From contig JAZSRA010000137.1 of the NCBI GenBank assembly GCA_045538195.1, positions 1-13,000 on the forward strand: DNA of 13,000 nucleotides. Reading direction: 5' to 3'. Below are positions 1-7,150 of this stretch, piece by piece. Source of the DNA: SVTX01 sp045538195. GTDB lineage: Bacteria; Bacillota; Clostridia; Oscillospirales; CAG-272. The position numbers and the translations under genes are program-made. Position 1 is the first letter of the stretch; each line of letters starts with the position of its first letter. The notes under the pieces are model-generated. The model did no database searches and was not told the origin of the DNA. It worked only from the letters and a program-made list of their open reading frames with translations.

Positions 1-51
1 AAGCCACACCATTTGCATTATTTCTCGTCCGCTTTGTCCTCTACTTAACAT
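1..51 (-). CDS. N-terminus of an unidentified protein, cut by the window edge
   Basis: Only the first 17 codons are visible (MLSRGQSGREIMQMVWL), reading leftward off the window, so no function can be given. The ATG at 51-49 is chosen because AGGCGGTG lies 5 nt upstream and an extended -10 (TGATATAAT, 82-90) precedes it. The AGGCGGTG ribosome binding site with 5-nt spacing is the same unusual form used by the orphan genes at 8197, 9600 and 11003, although the rest of this leader differs. Confidence 0.5.
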   Translation of the reverse strand, partial: MLSRGQSGREIMQMVWL

Positions 52-81
52 TCTTTCACCGCCTGTCTTTTTCTTGCTTCT

Positions 82-90
82 ATTATATCA
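82..90 (-). promoter_or_regulatory. Extended -10 promoter for the gene leaving the left edge
   Basis: The minus strand reads TGATATAAT, a consensus extended -10. No good -35 is seen at 17 bp, which fits an extended -10 promoter. It sits just downstream of the terminator at 101-129, so this gene is a separate transcription unit from the kinase relic. Confidence 0.5.
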
Positions 91-100
91 CATCTTACGC

Positions 101-129
101 AAAAAAGCCACCCTTTCGAGTGACTTTTT
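101..129 (-). terminator. Rho-independent terminator after the FGGY kinase relic
   Basis: On the minus strand AAAAAGTCACTC and GGGTGGCTTTTTT pair over 12 positions, allowing two G-U pairs, around a GAAA tetraloop, ending in a U tract. On the plus strand the two G-U pairs become C-A mismatches, so the terminator belongs to the minus strand. It closes the operon of the nitrilase-GDPD gene and the kinase relic. Confidence 0.8.
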
Positions 130-139
130 CGACAGACTG

Positions 140-164
140 ACAGGAGCCACAAAGTTGCTCCTGT
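140..164. terminator. Stem-loop ACAGGAGC/GCTCCTGT
   Basis: An 8-bp perfect stem with a 9-nt loop is followed by T5 on the plus strand. No plus-strand gene precedes it. On the minus strand it lies just before the main terminator and may be a tandem stem-loop in the same 3' end. Confidence 0.4.
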
Positions 165-207
165 TTTTCATTGTAATGAGCCAAAAATCGAATAAACTTC
201 TGCCTAC

Positions 208-703
208 TCATTTAAGCATGTCTGCAGCCACACGCTCGGCAGCGATCGCCTCACTGTAACGCTCCATATAGCGCTCAAAGAGAGCGTTTTCATCTGCGTC
301 GCCCTCGGGAGGACAGACGGGGAGACCGCACGAAAGCGATCCGCTGGGATCAAGAAATCTTGCTCCCTCCTCTGAAAGTCTGCCTGCGATCTCGCCCGCA
401 GGAAGTATTTTAGGAAGCAGATTTTCGAGCCTTATATCAACATTGAATTTATTTTTCAACAAATTGTCGAGTTTTGTCAACCTATCTTAATCAAAATTGC
501 CTTTTTTTAATGGGAACATACCCGAGGCATCGCCCATTCCAATCACTTTTTCACCTGTGAGCTTATAGTGGACGTAGCCAGAGAGCGTGGTCATAAACGC
601 CACCCGACCTACGTGCTGCTCGCCGTTAATTACCGCCCCGTTTTTATTTACAAGCACGCTTTTAATTCTGGTAGAACGAACCAAGCTCTATTCCAAGGAT
701 CAT
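208..703 (-). pseudogene. Decayed FGGY-family carbohydrate kinase (xylulokinase-like)
   Basis: FGGY kinases phosphorylate sugars such as xylulose or ribulose and are about 500 residues long. This reading frame has only about 165 codons. From the ATG at 703-701 (GAGG seven bases upstream) it reads MILGIELGS, the N-terminal phosphate-binding strand. A 4-bp tandem duplication (GTTC GTTC, about 678-685) then shifts the frame. Next come TRIKSVLV, a jump to GEQHVGRVAFMTTLSGYVHYKLTG, and the GDASGMFP segment. A TAA at 487-489 interrupts the same frame (NFD-stop-DRLTKLD). The rest runs through SLLPK-like and CPPEGDA motifs and jumps directly to a family-type C-terminus (LFERYMERYSEAIAAERVA). Compared with the family I infer two in-frame internal deletions of roughly 120 and 250 residues. 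It was probably co-transcribed with the nitrilase-GDPD gene 38 bp upstream. It is not functional as a kinase. Confidence 0.82.
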
Positions 704-741
704 AATAATACCTCATTCTACTCAAATCTTTTATTATAAAA

Positions 742-2358
742 TTACTCCAAACCTGATTTTACGTTATGGAAATCGTTGGTCAAAACACAGTCTACGCCCA
801 TCTCAAGAACTTTTTTTGCCTCCTCGGGAGTATCTGCCTGACAAAAGTTGCATCTGATACCGTGCGCGTGGCACTCATCTATCATCGACTTATCGTAAGG
901 ATACCAGGAGACAAACTGAACCTTATCTAGCTTATGCTCTATAGCTTTCTTTACCATATCTTCATGTCCGTTGCCTGCGCCCTGGCAGTAGCCTGCGTGA
1001 GGCAATCTTTCTCGCATTTTAATCAGTCTTTCGGTATTAATGGACATAAAATAAACGTGTCTGACGCAATCGTATTTTTCAATAAGCGCAGCGATCTTCT
1101 CGATGTAGTGATCGCTTGCCGCCACGTCCCAGATCTTGACGTGAATGTTCATAATGACTCTGCCCGCAAGCTTCTGCAATATCTCCTCAAAGGTGGGCAA
1201 ACGCAGATTTTTATACTTTTCGCCGAATTTCACGCCAAAATCAAGCTGTTTCAGCTCGGCAAGAGTGTGATCCCAGATGTTGCCGATACCGTTGGAAACT
1301 CTTTCAAGATTGGGATCGTGGGCGGTGAGCAGCTCGCCGTCACTTGTTGCCCAGAGGTCAAATTCGATCTCCTGTGCGCCCATAGCAACCGCCGCACCGA
1401 ATGCGGGCATGGTGTTCTCGGGGGCGACGGTATTAAATCCTCTGTGGGCGCAAAGCCTCGGATAAGGCATATATTTGTCGAAAGGAACGACGCTTGCTCC
1501 GCCGTTGCGGTAGAGCCAAGGGCGTCTGCCCTCCTCTATGTATTCGTAATGCGCCTTTTGAGCGCCTTTAAATCCTGCCGCCTTGTAATATTTTGCGTGA
1601 GGATCGATGTCGGCAGAGGCAACACCTATATCACTTTTCATATCGACAAGCACGTCGCCGTTGGGGGCGATGATCGAGCTGCAACCGCAGATCTTCGAGT
1701 CAAGTCCCAACGAGACCGACGAACGGATAAGATACGCGTTAGTGTTGTAGCACAAAAAGCGATTGATGATCGACAGCGCCTCGTGGGTGTCTGTCCTCTG
1801 GTGTGAGCAACCTATTATTACGTCGATATTCTGTCTCGCCAAGGGCGCAAAGTTTTCGTAAAAATAGAAATCGTAGCAGGTCATAAAGCCAAAACGGATG
1901 CCCTCAAGCTCAAGGACGTAAGGCTCTCTGCTTTCGTAACTATAGCTTACGTCCAGCTCATTACCGCCCTCTCGCTCGGTCTTGACCTCACTTGGCGCGG
2001 GGTGAGACTTATAATACTTACCAACGAAGTTGCCCTTGCGGTCGATAGCATAGGTGGTGTTTCGGTAGCCTGTGGGCGTTTCGTCAGCGGCGTTGACAAA
2101 AACTATTGCGTGAGAACGCTTTGCAGCTTCGACCGCCTTCTGCTTGACTAACTCATTGTACTTCTTCACCGCAGCGTGAAATTCGGTCTTGCCGCGGCAA
2201 TCGGCAGGCACGTCGCTATACTCGGGCAGGACGATAATGTCCGCGTCATCGCCAATAGAATCAAGGTGGGCTATCATCGAGTCAAAGCAAGTCTGAAGGT
2301 CGGATTCGTCGAATGAATAGTAGGGTTGGATAATATATGTCTTCATAATACTTATCAT
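742..2358 (-). CDS. Nitrilase-superfamily amidohydrolase fused to glycerophosphodiester phosphodiesterase (GDPD)
   Basis: This is a two-domain protein of 538 residues. Residues 5-285 form a carbon-nitrogen hydrolase domain with the expected Glu-Lys-Cys triad: E46 in VLPEYSD, K117 in GKYYKSHP and C161 in FMTCYDF. Residues 300-538 form a GDPD domain with H305-R306 (CAHRG), E314-N315 (PENTMPAF), E332/D334 (EFDLW) and H347 (AHDPN), the catalytic and metal-binding set of the family. GDPDs cleave glycerophosphodiesters to glycerol-3-phosphate and an alcohol. The nitrilase domain could hydrolyse an amide on a related substrate, but that is inference. No signal peptide is seen, so it is probably cytosolic. 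ATG at 2358 or at 2346 (MKTYIIQP) may be the start; neither has a good SD, and the leader predicted from the promoter is only about 10-22 nt. It heads an operon with the dead kinase. Confidence 0.88.
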   Translation of the reverse strand: MISIMKTYIIQPYYSFDESDLQTCFDSMIAHLDSIGDDADIIVLPEYSDVPADCRGKTEFHAAVKKYNELVKQKAVEAAKRSHAIVFVNAADETPTGYRNTTYAIDRKGNFVGKYYKSHPAPSEVKTEREGGNELDVSYSYESREPYVLELEGIRFGFMTCYDFYFYENFAPLARQNIDVIIGCSHQRTDTHEALSIINRFLCYNTNAYLIRSSVSLGLDSKICGCSSIIAPNGDVLVDMKSDIGVASADIDPHAKYYKAAGFKGAQKAHYEYIEEGRRPWLYRNGGASVVPFDKYMPYPRLCAHRGFNTVAPENTMPAFGAAVAMGAQEIEFDLWATSDGELLTAHDPNLERVSNGIGNIWDHTLAELKQLDFGVKFGEKYKNLRLPTFEEILQKLAGRVIMNIHVKIWDVAASDHYIEKIAALIEKYDCVRHVYFMSINTERLIKMRERLPHAGYCQGAGNGHEDMVKKAIEHKLDKVQFVSWYPYDKSMIDECHAHGIRCNFCQADTPEEAKKVLEMGVDCVLTNDFHNVKSGLE

Positions 2359-2374
2359 TTTTATTTATATTATA

Positions 2375-2403
2375 ATTATAATCCTAATTTACGAGCTTGT
2401 CAA
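2375..2403 (-). promoter_or_regulatory. Consensus sigma-A promoter of the nitrilase-GDPD gene
   Basis: TTGACA (2403-2398), a 17-bp spacer and TATAAT (2380-2375) match the consensus exactly. Transcription should start near 2368, giving a very short leader and no clear SD. Confidence 0.85.
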
Positions 2404-2434
2404 GAAAGATTTTTTATAAAAAACGGACAACCTC

Positions 2435-2463
2435 TTTACAAACAAAAATATTTGTGTTAAAAT
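2435..2463 (+). promoter_or_regulatory. Sigma-A promoter of the EEP hydrolase gene
   Basis: TTTACA (2435-2440), 17 bp, TAAAAT (2458-2463). It is divergent from the promoter at 2375-2403. GGGAGGAA at 2480-2487 is the ribosome binding site. Confidence 0.75.
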
Positions 2464-2493
2464 ATATTAAAGCTTATTTGGGAGGAATTTAAT

Positions 2494-3249
2494 ATGAGCG
2501 AACAGATCAAAATAAAGGTTGCGACCTACAACGTAGGCGATTATTCGGGCAGAGACATGAAACACGGCAGCGATGCATCGCGCAAGGCCTTCCGTGAGGT
2601 TATGGAAAAAGTAAACGCTGACCTTTGGGGACTTCAGGAGGACGTAAAGTGCTTCAACAACGAGACCGGTGAGATGGCTTTTGACGCTATTTATTCGTCA
2701 GTTCTGCCAAATTACGCGAGAAATTACTCGGGAAATTACAACGGCAAGGCTTTCCTTACACGATTTGGTCTTTCAGAAGTTGAGCCTATCAAGTACACGG
2801 GAGACTTGAAATACCGCCACCCTTGGTTCCTTACGGGAAAGCTGACCGTGGAGGACAAGGAGATCACTCTTATTTGTCTCCATTTCGACTGGTCGGACAA
2901 GAACGTTCGCGCCGAGGAGATAAGACAGCTTCTTGAGTTCGCGAAGTCTCAGGAATACTGCATTATAATGGGCGACTTCAATCCCGAAGACTACGCTGAC
3001 GACGGCAAAAAGCTAAGTAACACACTCTTCTACGATGAGGAATTCGGAAGATTTAAAGAGGCAGGATTTTCCATCGCCAACGGCGGTGAGTTCGGCACCT
3101 TTGATACCATTATCGACTTCCACTCCTCGCCCTGTCCCTTTGACAACATTATGGTAACGCCCAACATTAAGATAGTTGCGGCAGACCGTGTTGCCGAGCC
3201 TTGGATGAACGACCACGCGCTGGTGTGGGCGGATATCGTTATTGATTAA
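2494..3249 (+). CDS. Endonuclease/exonuclease/phosphatase (EEP) family hydrolase
   Basis: This 251-residue protein spans a single EEP domain, the DNase I/sphingomyelinase fold that hydrolyses phosphodiesters or phosphomonoesters with Mg2+. Visible motifs in order are N13 (TYNVG), E49 (LQED, metal ligand), H130 (CLHFDW), D161/N163 (MGDFNP), D217-N218 (FDNIM) and D240-H241 (NDHALVWADI), a complete catalytic set. No signal peptide or membrane segment is seen, so it is probably cytosolic. The substrate cannot be told from the sequence. Being divergent from a GDPD gene, it might work on the same kind of phosphodiester metabolite. The start is fixed by GGGAGGAA 6 nt upstream. No hairpin terminator follows before the IS relic. 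Confidence 0.88.
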   Translation: MSEQIKIKVATYNVGDYSGRDMKHGSDASRKAFREVMEKVNADLWGLQEDVKCFNNETGEMAFDAIYSSVLPNYARNYSGNYNGKAFLTRFGLSEVEPIKYTGDLKYRHPWFLTGKLTVEDKEITLICLHFDWSDKNVRAEEIRQLLEFAKSQEYCIIMGDFNPEDYADDGKKLSNTLFYDEEFGRFKEAGFSIANGGEFGTFDTIIDFHSSPCPFDNIMVTPNIKIVAADRVAEPWMNDHALVWADIVID

Positions 3250-3272
3250 TTAACAAAAAATCCATTTCCGAT

Positions 3273-3439
3273 TGAACCTGCCCCAATTGTGCGGACAGTA
3301 CAAAAAACACCTCTATGGTAAAAAACACAAAAAATTAGGCAACGAACTGACATCGCTTTTCAAGTGGTGTCAGTTTTGTTTTGAGTTGGATACGTTCATT
3401 ATTGTAGAACTGTATGTATCTTTTAATCAGCCAAGATAA
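3273..3439 (-). mobile_element. IS3-family insertion sequence relic (3' end of transposase and terminal repeat)
   Basis: Minus-strand codons from about 3439 to 3335 encode LSWLIKRYIQFYNNERIQLK and onwards to LTPLEKRCQFVA, the typical C-terminus of an IS3/IS150-type OrfB integrase (Y-NNERIQLK, LTPLE). Beyond the stop (3337-3335), the sequence around 3273-3300 (TGAACCTGCCCCAATTGTG) looks like an IS3 terminal inverted repeat ending in TTCA. Only about 35 of the usual 280 or so transposase residues remain. The upstream side is cut directly at the hairpin at 3449-3481. It is not functional. Confidence 0.75.
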
Positions 3440-3448
3440 ATTCAAACG

Positions 3449-3481
3449 CGCCCCGACACGCGCTTCATGCGTATCGGGGCG
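3449..3481 (-). terminator. Hairpin terminator of the acyltransferase gene
   Basis: CGCCCCGA/TCGGGGCG, extended inward by TACGC pairing with GCGTG (one G-U), gives a 13-bp stem 22 bp after the acyltransferase stop codon. A broken T-rich run (TTTGAATTTATCTT) follows on the minus strand. Its loop contains ATGAAGC, the heptamer of the array at 11055-11218, which may be chance. Confidence 0.6.
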
Positions 3482-3503
3482 GTAAAAATTCAAATCATAA
3501 ATT

Positions 3504-4790
3504 TTAGTCCTCTGTCTTTGCCACTCTCTTTTCGGCACGAACTATCTTATAAAGCTCCTCTGTTGCCAGCCTTGTCTTTGCCACTACGTCGCCACAATTC
3601 TTTGGGAAGCAATAGTAAAGTATATTTTTGTCGCCCACGCAGATCATATCGCCAAGCTTGTACCAATAATAGTCGGCGTAAAGGCTATAAGACGAAAGAG
3701 GCTTTTGAACGTAGTCAAGCTCGCCGCCGCATCCCGTCAGACGGAATCCGCTGCGGTCATGGGTAAGACGTCCTTCGCCCACGGAATAGATGCACTCGGT
3801 ATCTATCATAGCAAAGACGTCGACTTCAATATCGAGCTTATAAGTTCCGTCGATTATCTCCTGACGCACGCACTCGCGCTCCCATTTGTACCAATCGGGT
3901 ACGTGTGGGTACTCGGTCTCGCCGTCTATCGCCTTCATAAAGCCGTCCTCGCTAAGCTCATATCTCTTGCCGCACGCACGGCAGGCAAGCTCTGTTCCCT
4001 TGCCCTCGGTCTGACCCTCGGCAAGACAGTGGGGACACTTATAAAGCACGCGGTTAAGATGATCCGCTCTGAAAGGCTCGGTTATCTTAACTCCCTTTTC
4101 CTGCTGATTCTTCCAGTTGTCAAACGAGAATTTTTCTTTTAAGAGGGCATTGATCTCCTTTGTGGGCATTTCCTTGATCTGCTCGGGCGAGATCAGATAT
4201 TCCACCGTCGCAGAAACGTCGGTCTTTCGAAGCTGAAGATTGTTATAAAGGGGATCGCGCATAAACGCGCCGTCGGACAGGATCACCACAACTGGCAGAT
4301 TCAACACCTTTATGCATCTTCCGAGACTTTCGGGCAGAGGGGTCGCGGTACCGTCAAAGCTGTAGCTTGCCTCGGGATACATAAGTATCGACGAATTGTG
4401 TCTTTTTACGGCGTAAAGCATGTCGTGAAGCAGGCTGACCTCTGTGACGAATTTCTTGGTGGGGATACATCCGATCTGTCTCATAAGCCAGTTTTTGCCG
4501 ATAAATCCGTCGGATGTGCAGACGATATTGTACTTTCTGGGATAGAAGATGCGGTTTACGATCTTCAGATCGATAAAGCTTGAATGATTCATAAGGATAA
4601 GGCAAGGCTCCTTCTTTGAGAGCTTTTCCATGCCTATCTTCTCATATTTGAAGTGGGTCGCAGCAAGATCGGGGATCGACAAAGCTCTTATCAGCGTTCT
4701 GAAGAAAAAGCTGGGACGCGAAGGCTTTTTGTCCTGTTTAGCGGACATTTTAAGCACTTCTCCCAAGCTTTTGCCGCGTACTATCTTCAT
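3504..4790 (-). CDS. PlsC-like lysophospholipid acyltransferase with C-terminal zinc ribbon
   Basis: The protein has 428 residues, against about 200-250 for a simple PlsC. Residues 45-210 carry the LPLAT domain: HX4D at 69-74 (NHSSFID) and the YPEAS motif at 138-142. These enzymes transfer acyl chains to lysophosphatidic acid or related acceptors at the inner membrane face. Residues 252-273 add a four-cysteine zinc ribbon (CPHC ... CRAC). The following 150 residues are unrecognised and rich in aromatic residues (SLYADYYWYKLGD). The start ATG has GGAGG 9 nt upstream. It is a single-gene unit with its own promoter (4862-4890) and terminator. Without a predicted strong N-terminal TM helix it is probably peripheral. 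Substrate specificity is unknown. Confidence 0.85.
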   Translation of the reverse strand: MKIVRGKSLGEVLKMSAKQDKKPSRPSFFFRTLIRALSIPDLAATHFKYEKIGMEKLSKKEPCLILMNHSSFIDLKIVNRIFYPRKYNIVCTSDGFIGKNWLMRQIGCIPTKKFVTEVSLLHDMLYAVKRHNSSILMYPEASYSFDGTATPLPESLGRCIKVLNLPVVVILSDGAFMRDPLYNNLQLRKTDVSATVEYLISPEQIKEMPTKEINALLKEKFSFDNWKNQQEKGVKITEPFRADHLNRVLYKCPHCLAEGQTEGKGTELACRACGKRYELSEDGFMKAIDGETEYPHVPDWYKWERECVRQEIIDGTYKLDIEVDVFAMIDTECIYSVGEGRLTHDRSGFRLTGCGGELDYVQKPLSSYSLYADYYWYKLGDMICVGDKNILYYCFPKNCGDVVAKTRLATEELYKIVRAEKRVAKTED

Positions 4791-4861
4791 ATTCGGGCCC
4801 CTCCATATTTTTTAACAAAGTATTTTCATACAGCTTATAATATAAGCTTATTGTTAACTAT

Positions 4862-4890
4862 ATTTTATCATACCCATTTTTCTTTGTCAA
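4862..4890 (-). promoter_or_regulatory. Sigma-A promoter of the acyltransferase gene
   Basis: TTGACA (4890-4885), 17 bp, TAAAAT (4867-4862), giving a leader of about 65 nt. The leader includes a palindromic AT-rich stretch (AGCTTATAATATAAGCT, about 4832-4848) of unknown role. Confidence 0.75.
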
Positions 4891-4922
4891 GGGAATTTAT
4901 TCATTATAGAGCGGCATTTAGA

Positions 4923-4958
4923 TAAAAAACGCCCGCAAGAAGTTGCTTCGCGGGCGTT
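4923..4958 (-). terminator. Terminator of the TlpA-like gene
   Basis: On the minus strand AACGCCCGC pairs with GCGGGCGTT (9 bp) around a loop that can partly pair itself, followed by T6. It lies 14 bp after the stop codon. Confidence 0.9.
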
Positions 4959-4971
4959 GTGCAGTGGCGTT

Positions 4972-5553
4972 TTAGTCCAATATCATACCTATTCCCTTTT
5001 CGAGAGAGGTCTCGTCTATCATACCTTGGGCATAAGCCACGATCTCTCCGTGTTTATCTATAAAAAAGGTTTGAGGGATAGAATAGATCCCGTAGGTCGC
5101 GGCGGCAGAATTGTCGGTGTCAAAATACACGGGGAAGGTGTACTCCTGACCGTTAACAAACTCCTTGGCGCTATCGACCGTCTCACCGAAAAAACCGATG
5201 TAATTGACCATCATAAACTGTACGTCGTCGCCGTATTTTTCGTAAGCTGCTTGGAAATCGGGCATCTCGTTTCTGCAAGGACCGCATCCGCTTGCCCAGA
5301 AATTAAGCACGATAGGCTTTCCAAAAAGGTCGGAGAGCTTTACGTCCTCTCCATCCCAATTAACAACGGTAAAATCGGGAGCGTGGTCAGCGCTTATCTC
5401 GACGCTCTCGGATTCAGATTGCTCGTTGCCGCTTGACGTATCAACGGTTTGGCTCTCACTGCCCAAATCCGAATCTTTGTCGTCATTAGCGGTGCAAGCC
5501 ACAAGCGCCGAGAGAAGGCACAGGCAAATCGCAAATATCAGTATTTTCTTCAT
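4972..5553 (-). CDS. TlpA/ResA-like thioredoxin-fold lipoprotein
   Basis: The 193-residue protein starts with a lipoprotein signal (KK, a hydrophobic stretch and lipobox LVAC with C20), followed by a low-complexity acidic/Ser linker (21-55) and a thioredoxin fold (58-193). The active site WASGCGPC places the redox cysteines at 90 and 93, and the cis-proline is P160 in YSIPQTFFID. Family members are membrane-anchored outside the cell and reduce or oxidise disulfides of exported proteins or cytochromes, or act as peroxide-linked reductases. No cytochrome or ccdA gene is adjacent, so the partner is unknown. GGAGGTG lies 5-6 nt before ATG. It is a single-gene unit with its own promoter and terminator. 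Confidence 0.92.
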   Translation of the reverse strand: MKKILIFAICLCLLSALVACTANDDKDSDLGSESQTVDTSSGNEQSESESVEISADHAPDFTVVNWDGEDVKLSDLFGKPIVLNFWASGCGPCRNEMPDFQAAYEKYGDDVQFMMVNYIGFFGETVDSAKEFVNGQEYTFPVYFDTDNSAAATYGIYSIPQTFFIDKHGEIVAYAQGMIDETSLEKGIGMILD

Positions 5554-5604
5554 ATATCCACCTCCAAGGGTCTTTTCTTAAAATCATACGGTTTCCCGCA
5601 ATTT

Positions 5605-5633
5605 ATTTTAACACAAGACCGCCCCGTTGTCAA
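5605..5633 (-). promoter_or_regulatory. Sigma-A promoter of the TlpA-like gene
   Basis: TTGACA (5633-5628), 17 bp, TAAAAT (5610-5605). Confidence 0.75.
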
Positions 5634-5717
5634 CATCTGTGTCAATCAATATTGATTACAATTATTTAAAGGCTCGCAGGTTGTCATGCTTGCGCGAATT
5701 ATGCGTCAAATTAATTA

Positions 5718-5746
5718 TTGACAAACCGAGTCTTTTGTGATAGAAT
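5718..5746 (+). promoter_or_regulatory. Sigma-A promoter of the PRTase-like gene
   Basis: TTGACA (5718-5723), 17 bp, TAGAAT (5741-5746). The predicted start point is near 5753, at the base of the hairpin that opens the leader. Confidence 0.75.
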
Positions 5747-5752
5747 AAAAAA

Positions 5753-5778
5753 AAAGGTGTTTCAAACGGAACGCCTTT
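5753..5778 (+). promoter_or_regulatory. Hairpin at the very 5' end of the PRTase-like mRNA
   Basis: AAAGGTGTT (5753-5761) pairs with AACGCCTTT (5770-5778), 9 bp with one G-U and an 8-nt loop. No U tract follows, so it is not a terminator as written. The SD (GGAG, 5784-5787) lies just beyond it. It could stabilise the 5' end or respond to a ligand or protein. Confidence 0.5.
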
Positions 5779-5793
5779 AGAACGGAGACTCAA

Positions 5794-6435
5794 ATGCCAA
5801 CAGTCAATACTACCAAGATCAGAACCAAGCACAAAAATCTGTTTTTGCGCGTGTCAAAGGGACATTTTGCAACCAGCCATAGCCATATCAACTACTACAT
5901 CGACGTGACTACTCAAAAGGCTCGTCTTTCCGAGGCACAGGCTCTGGCAAAGGAGCTGGTATCCTACTATAACAGTAACACTATCGTCGACACTATTCTC
6001 TGCCTCGACGGAACGCAGGTCATCGGAACACTCGTTGCCGAGGAGCTGACCAAGGGTAACTTTACCAATCTTAACGCCCATCAGACTATCTACGTCGTCA
6101 CCCCCGAACACACTTCGGGAAGCCAGCTTTTCTTCCGCGATAATATCGTTCCCATGATCGCGGGCAAGAACGTGCTGATCCTTGCCGCATCGGTCACTAC
6201 GGGATATACCGCGCAGGCTGCTATTGAGGCTATCAAATACTATAACGGCGTGGTCGCAGGAGTTTGCGCGATCTTCGCCACCGTTGACGAGTGCGCGGGC
6301 TACCCCGTTCGCTCGGTATTCGACCCCAAGGACCTTGGCGACTACGCCAGCTATCCGTCCCACGAATGTCCTCTTTGCAAGCAAGGACAGAAGATCGATG
6401 CTCTGGTCAACAGCTTCGGTTTTTCAAAGCTTTGA
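5794..6435 (+). CDS. Phosphoribosyltransferase-like (type I PRTase fold) protein
   Basis: The protein has 213 residues. A PRTase core is suggested by ILCLDGTQVIGTLVAEEL (69-86) and the PRPP-loop region NVLILAASVTTGYTAQAAI (126-144), which matches VLLVDDVTTTGGT of orotate and related PRTases. The usual acidic pair (DD) is replaced by AA (A131-A132) and the loop reads TTGYT instead of TTGGT. Altered acidic residues raise the question of whether it still uses PRPP. The C-terminus has a C-P-L-C pair (192-195) but no second pair. Known activities in the family are nucleotide salvage or synthesis and regulation. The start ATG follows GGAG by 6 nt. It is a single-gene unit between its own promoter and a shared bidirectional terminator. 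Confidence 0.72.
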   Translation: MPTVNTTKIRTKHKNLFLRVSKGHFATSHSHINYYIDVTTQKARLSEAQALAKELVSYYNSNTIVDTILCLDGTQVIGTLVAEELTKGNFTNLNAHQTIYVVTPEHTSGSQLFFRDNIVPMIAGKNVLILAASVTTGYTAQAAIEAIKYYNGVVAGVCAIFATVDECAGYPVRSVFDPKDLGDYASYPSHECPLCKQGQKIDALVNSFGFSKL

Positions 6436-6457
6436 ACTTTGTGAATATTATTAACAC

Positions 6458-6483
6458 AAAAAGCACCCAATCGGGTGCTTTTT
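6458..6483. terminator. Bidirectional terminator between the PRTase-like and secreted-protein genes
   Basis: AAAAAGCACCC (6458-6468) and GGGTGCTTTTT (6473-6483) form an 11-bp stem with an AATC loop. A/T flanks make it work in both directions. The same stem sequence (GCACCC/GGGTGC) recurs at 7488-7527. Confidence 0.9.
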
Positions 6484-6496
6484 GGTTTGGATATTC

Positions 6497-6514
6497 TTGA
6501 CAAAAAAAGATATC
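6497..6514 (-). repeat. Divergent copy (D) of the 17-mer junction repeat
   Basis: The plus strand reads TTGACAAAAAAAGATATC; the usual form is TTGACAAAAAAGATGCC. As in the other copies it lies beside a terminator, here 45 bp beyond the stop of the secreted-protein gene. It is the least conserved full-length copy. Confidence 0.6.
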
Positions 6515-6558
6515 AAGAGCGTAATTTAAGTTTATTTTCGGTGTACTTAACATTACAA

Positions 6559-7062
6559 TTATTTGATTATATATTTCAAACTCATTGCAAGATTTGCATC
6601 ATCGCCTGAGCGAAGCACCAAAGTTTTATAACTAGAAATATAGGCTGTAACCTTAACTCTATATTCGCTTTGCTTTATCCCTTTAACATTAGATATAACT
6701 TTAAAGCTTCCATTATCGCAAATACCATATTTATAATTTACACATCGTCCTTTTTGGTCATAAACGTGAATATCAAATCTAACTTGTTTAAGTAAATTGC
6801 TTCGGCTGAGTTTAATGCCGTTTGATTTGTAAACGCCAATAAGATCGTTGCCAAAAAAGGCATCCAGTTTTATAGTTTTTCCATTTTCGATAGTATAATA
6901 TTCTGTATTGTATGTTACTCTTGCCTTTGTACTTCTCTCAACTCTATTCACAACATTATAAGTCTTTCCTATTGTTGCGGCTGATGCAGAAAATGAAAAT
7001 ATTGAGATCAGAGTTGTAACAATCACCAAAAATGCCATAATAGTTGATAGTGTTTTTCTCAT
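6559..7062 (-). CDS. Secreted protein of unknown function under XRE operator control
   Basis: The protein has 167 residues. I choose the ATG at 7062-7060 (MRKTLSTIMAF) because GGAGG lies 7 nt upstream; an upstream GTG start would place 13 residues before the signal peptide. A classical signal peptide (RK, hydrophobic core 8-24, cleavage after SASA about residue 28) is followed by a soluble domain rich in beta-prone stretches (KARVTYNTEYYTIE, VRFDIHVYD, YRVKVTAYISSYKTLVLR), perhaps an Ig-like sandwich. No family is recognised. The promoter overlaps paired operators and the divergent small XRE gene, so repression by that protein is likely. It could be a secreted effector or cell-surface factor. 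The name of any function would be a guess. Confidence 0.8.
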   Translation of the reverse strand: MRKTLSTIMAFLVIVTTLISIFSFSASAATIGKTYNVVNRVERSTKARVTYNTEYYTIENGKTIKLDAFFGNDLIGVYKSNGIKLSRSNLLKQVRFDIHVYDQKGRCVNYKYGICDNGSFKVISNVKGIKQSEYRVKVTAYISSYKTLVLRSGDDANLAMSLKYIIK

Positions 7063-7150
7063 TTCTTTTCCTCCAAAAGTTAAATTAAAAAGTGTACACA
7101 ACCGAAGCCTTGCCCACCGAAAAACACAAACTCCGATTGGTTACAATTTA

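Noticed and set aside
934..1806. Long plus-strand open frame of 290 codons
   Set aside because: It lies antisense to the nitrilase-GDPD gene, whose frame carries all catalytic motifs; it has no SD or recognisable domain.
3462..3468. GCTTCAT in the hairpin near the IS relic as part of the array system
   Set aside because: A single 7-mer is expected by chance once or twice in 13 kb on both strands, and no array surrounds it.
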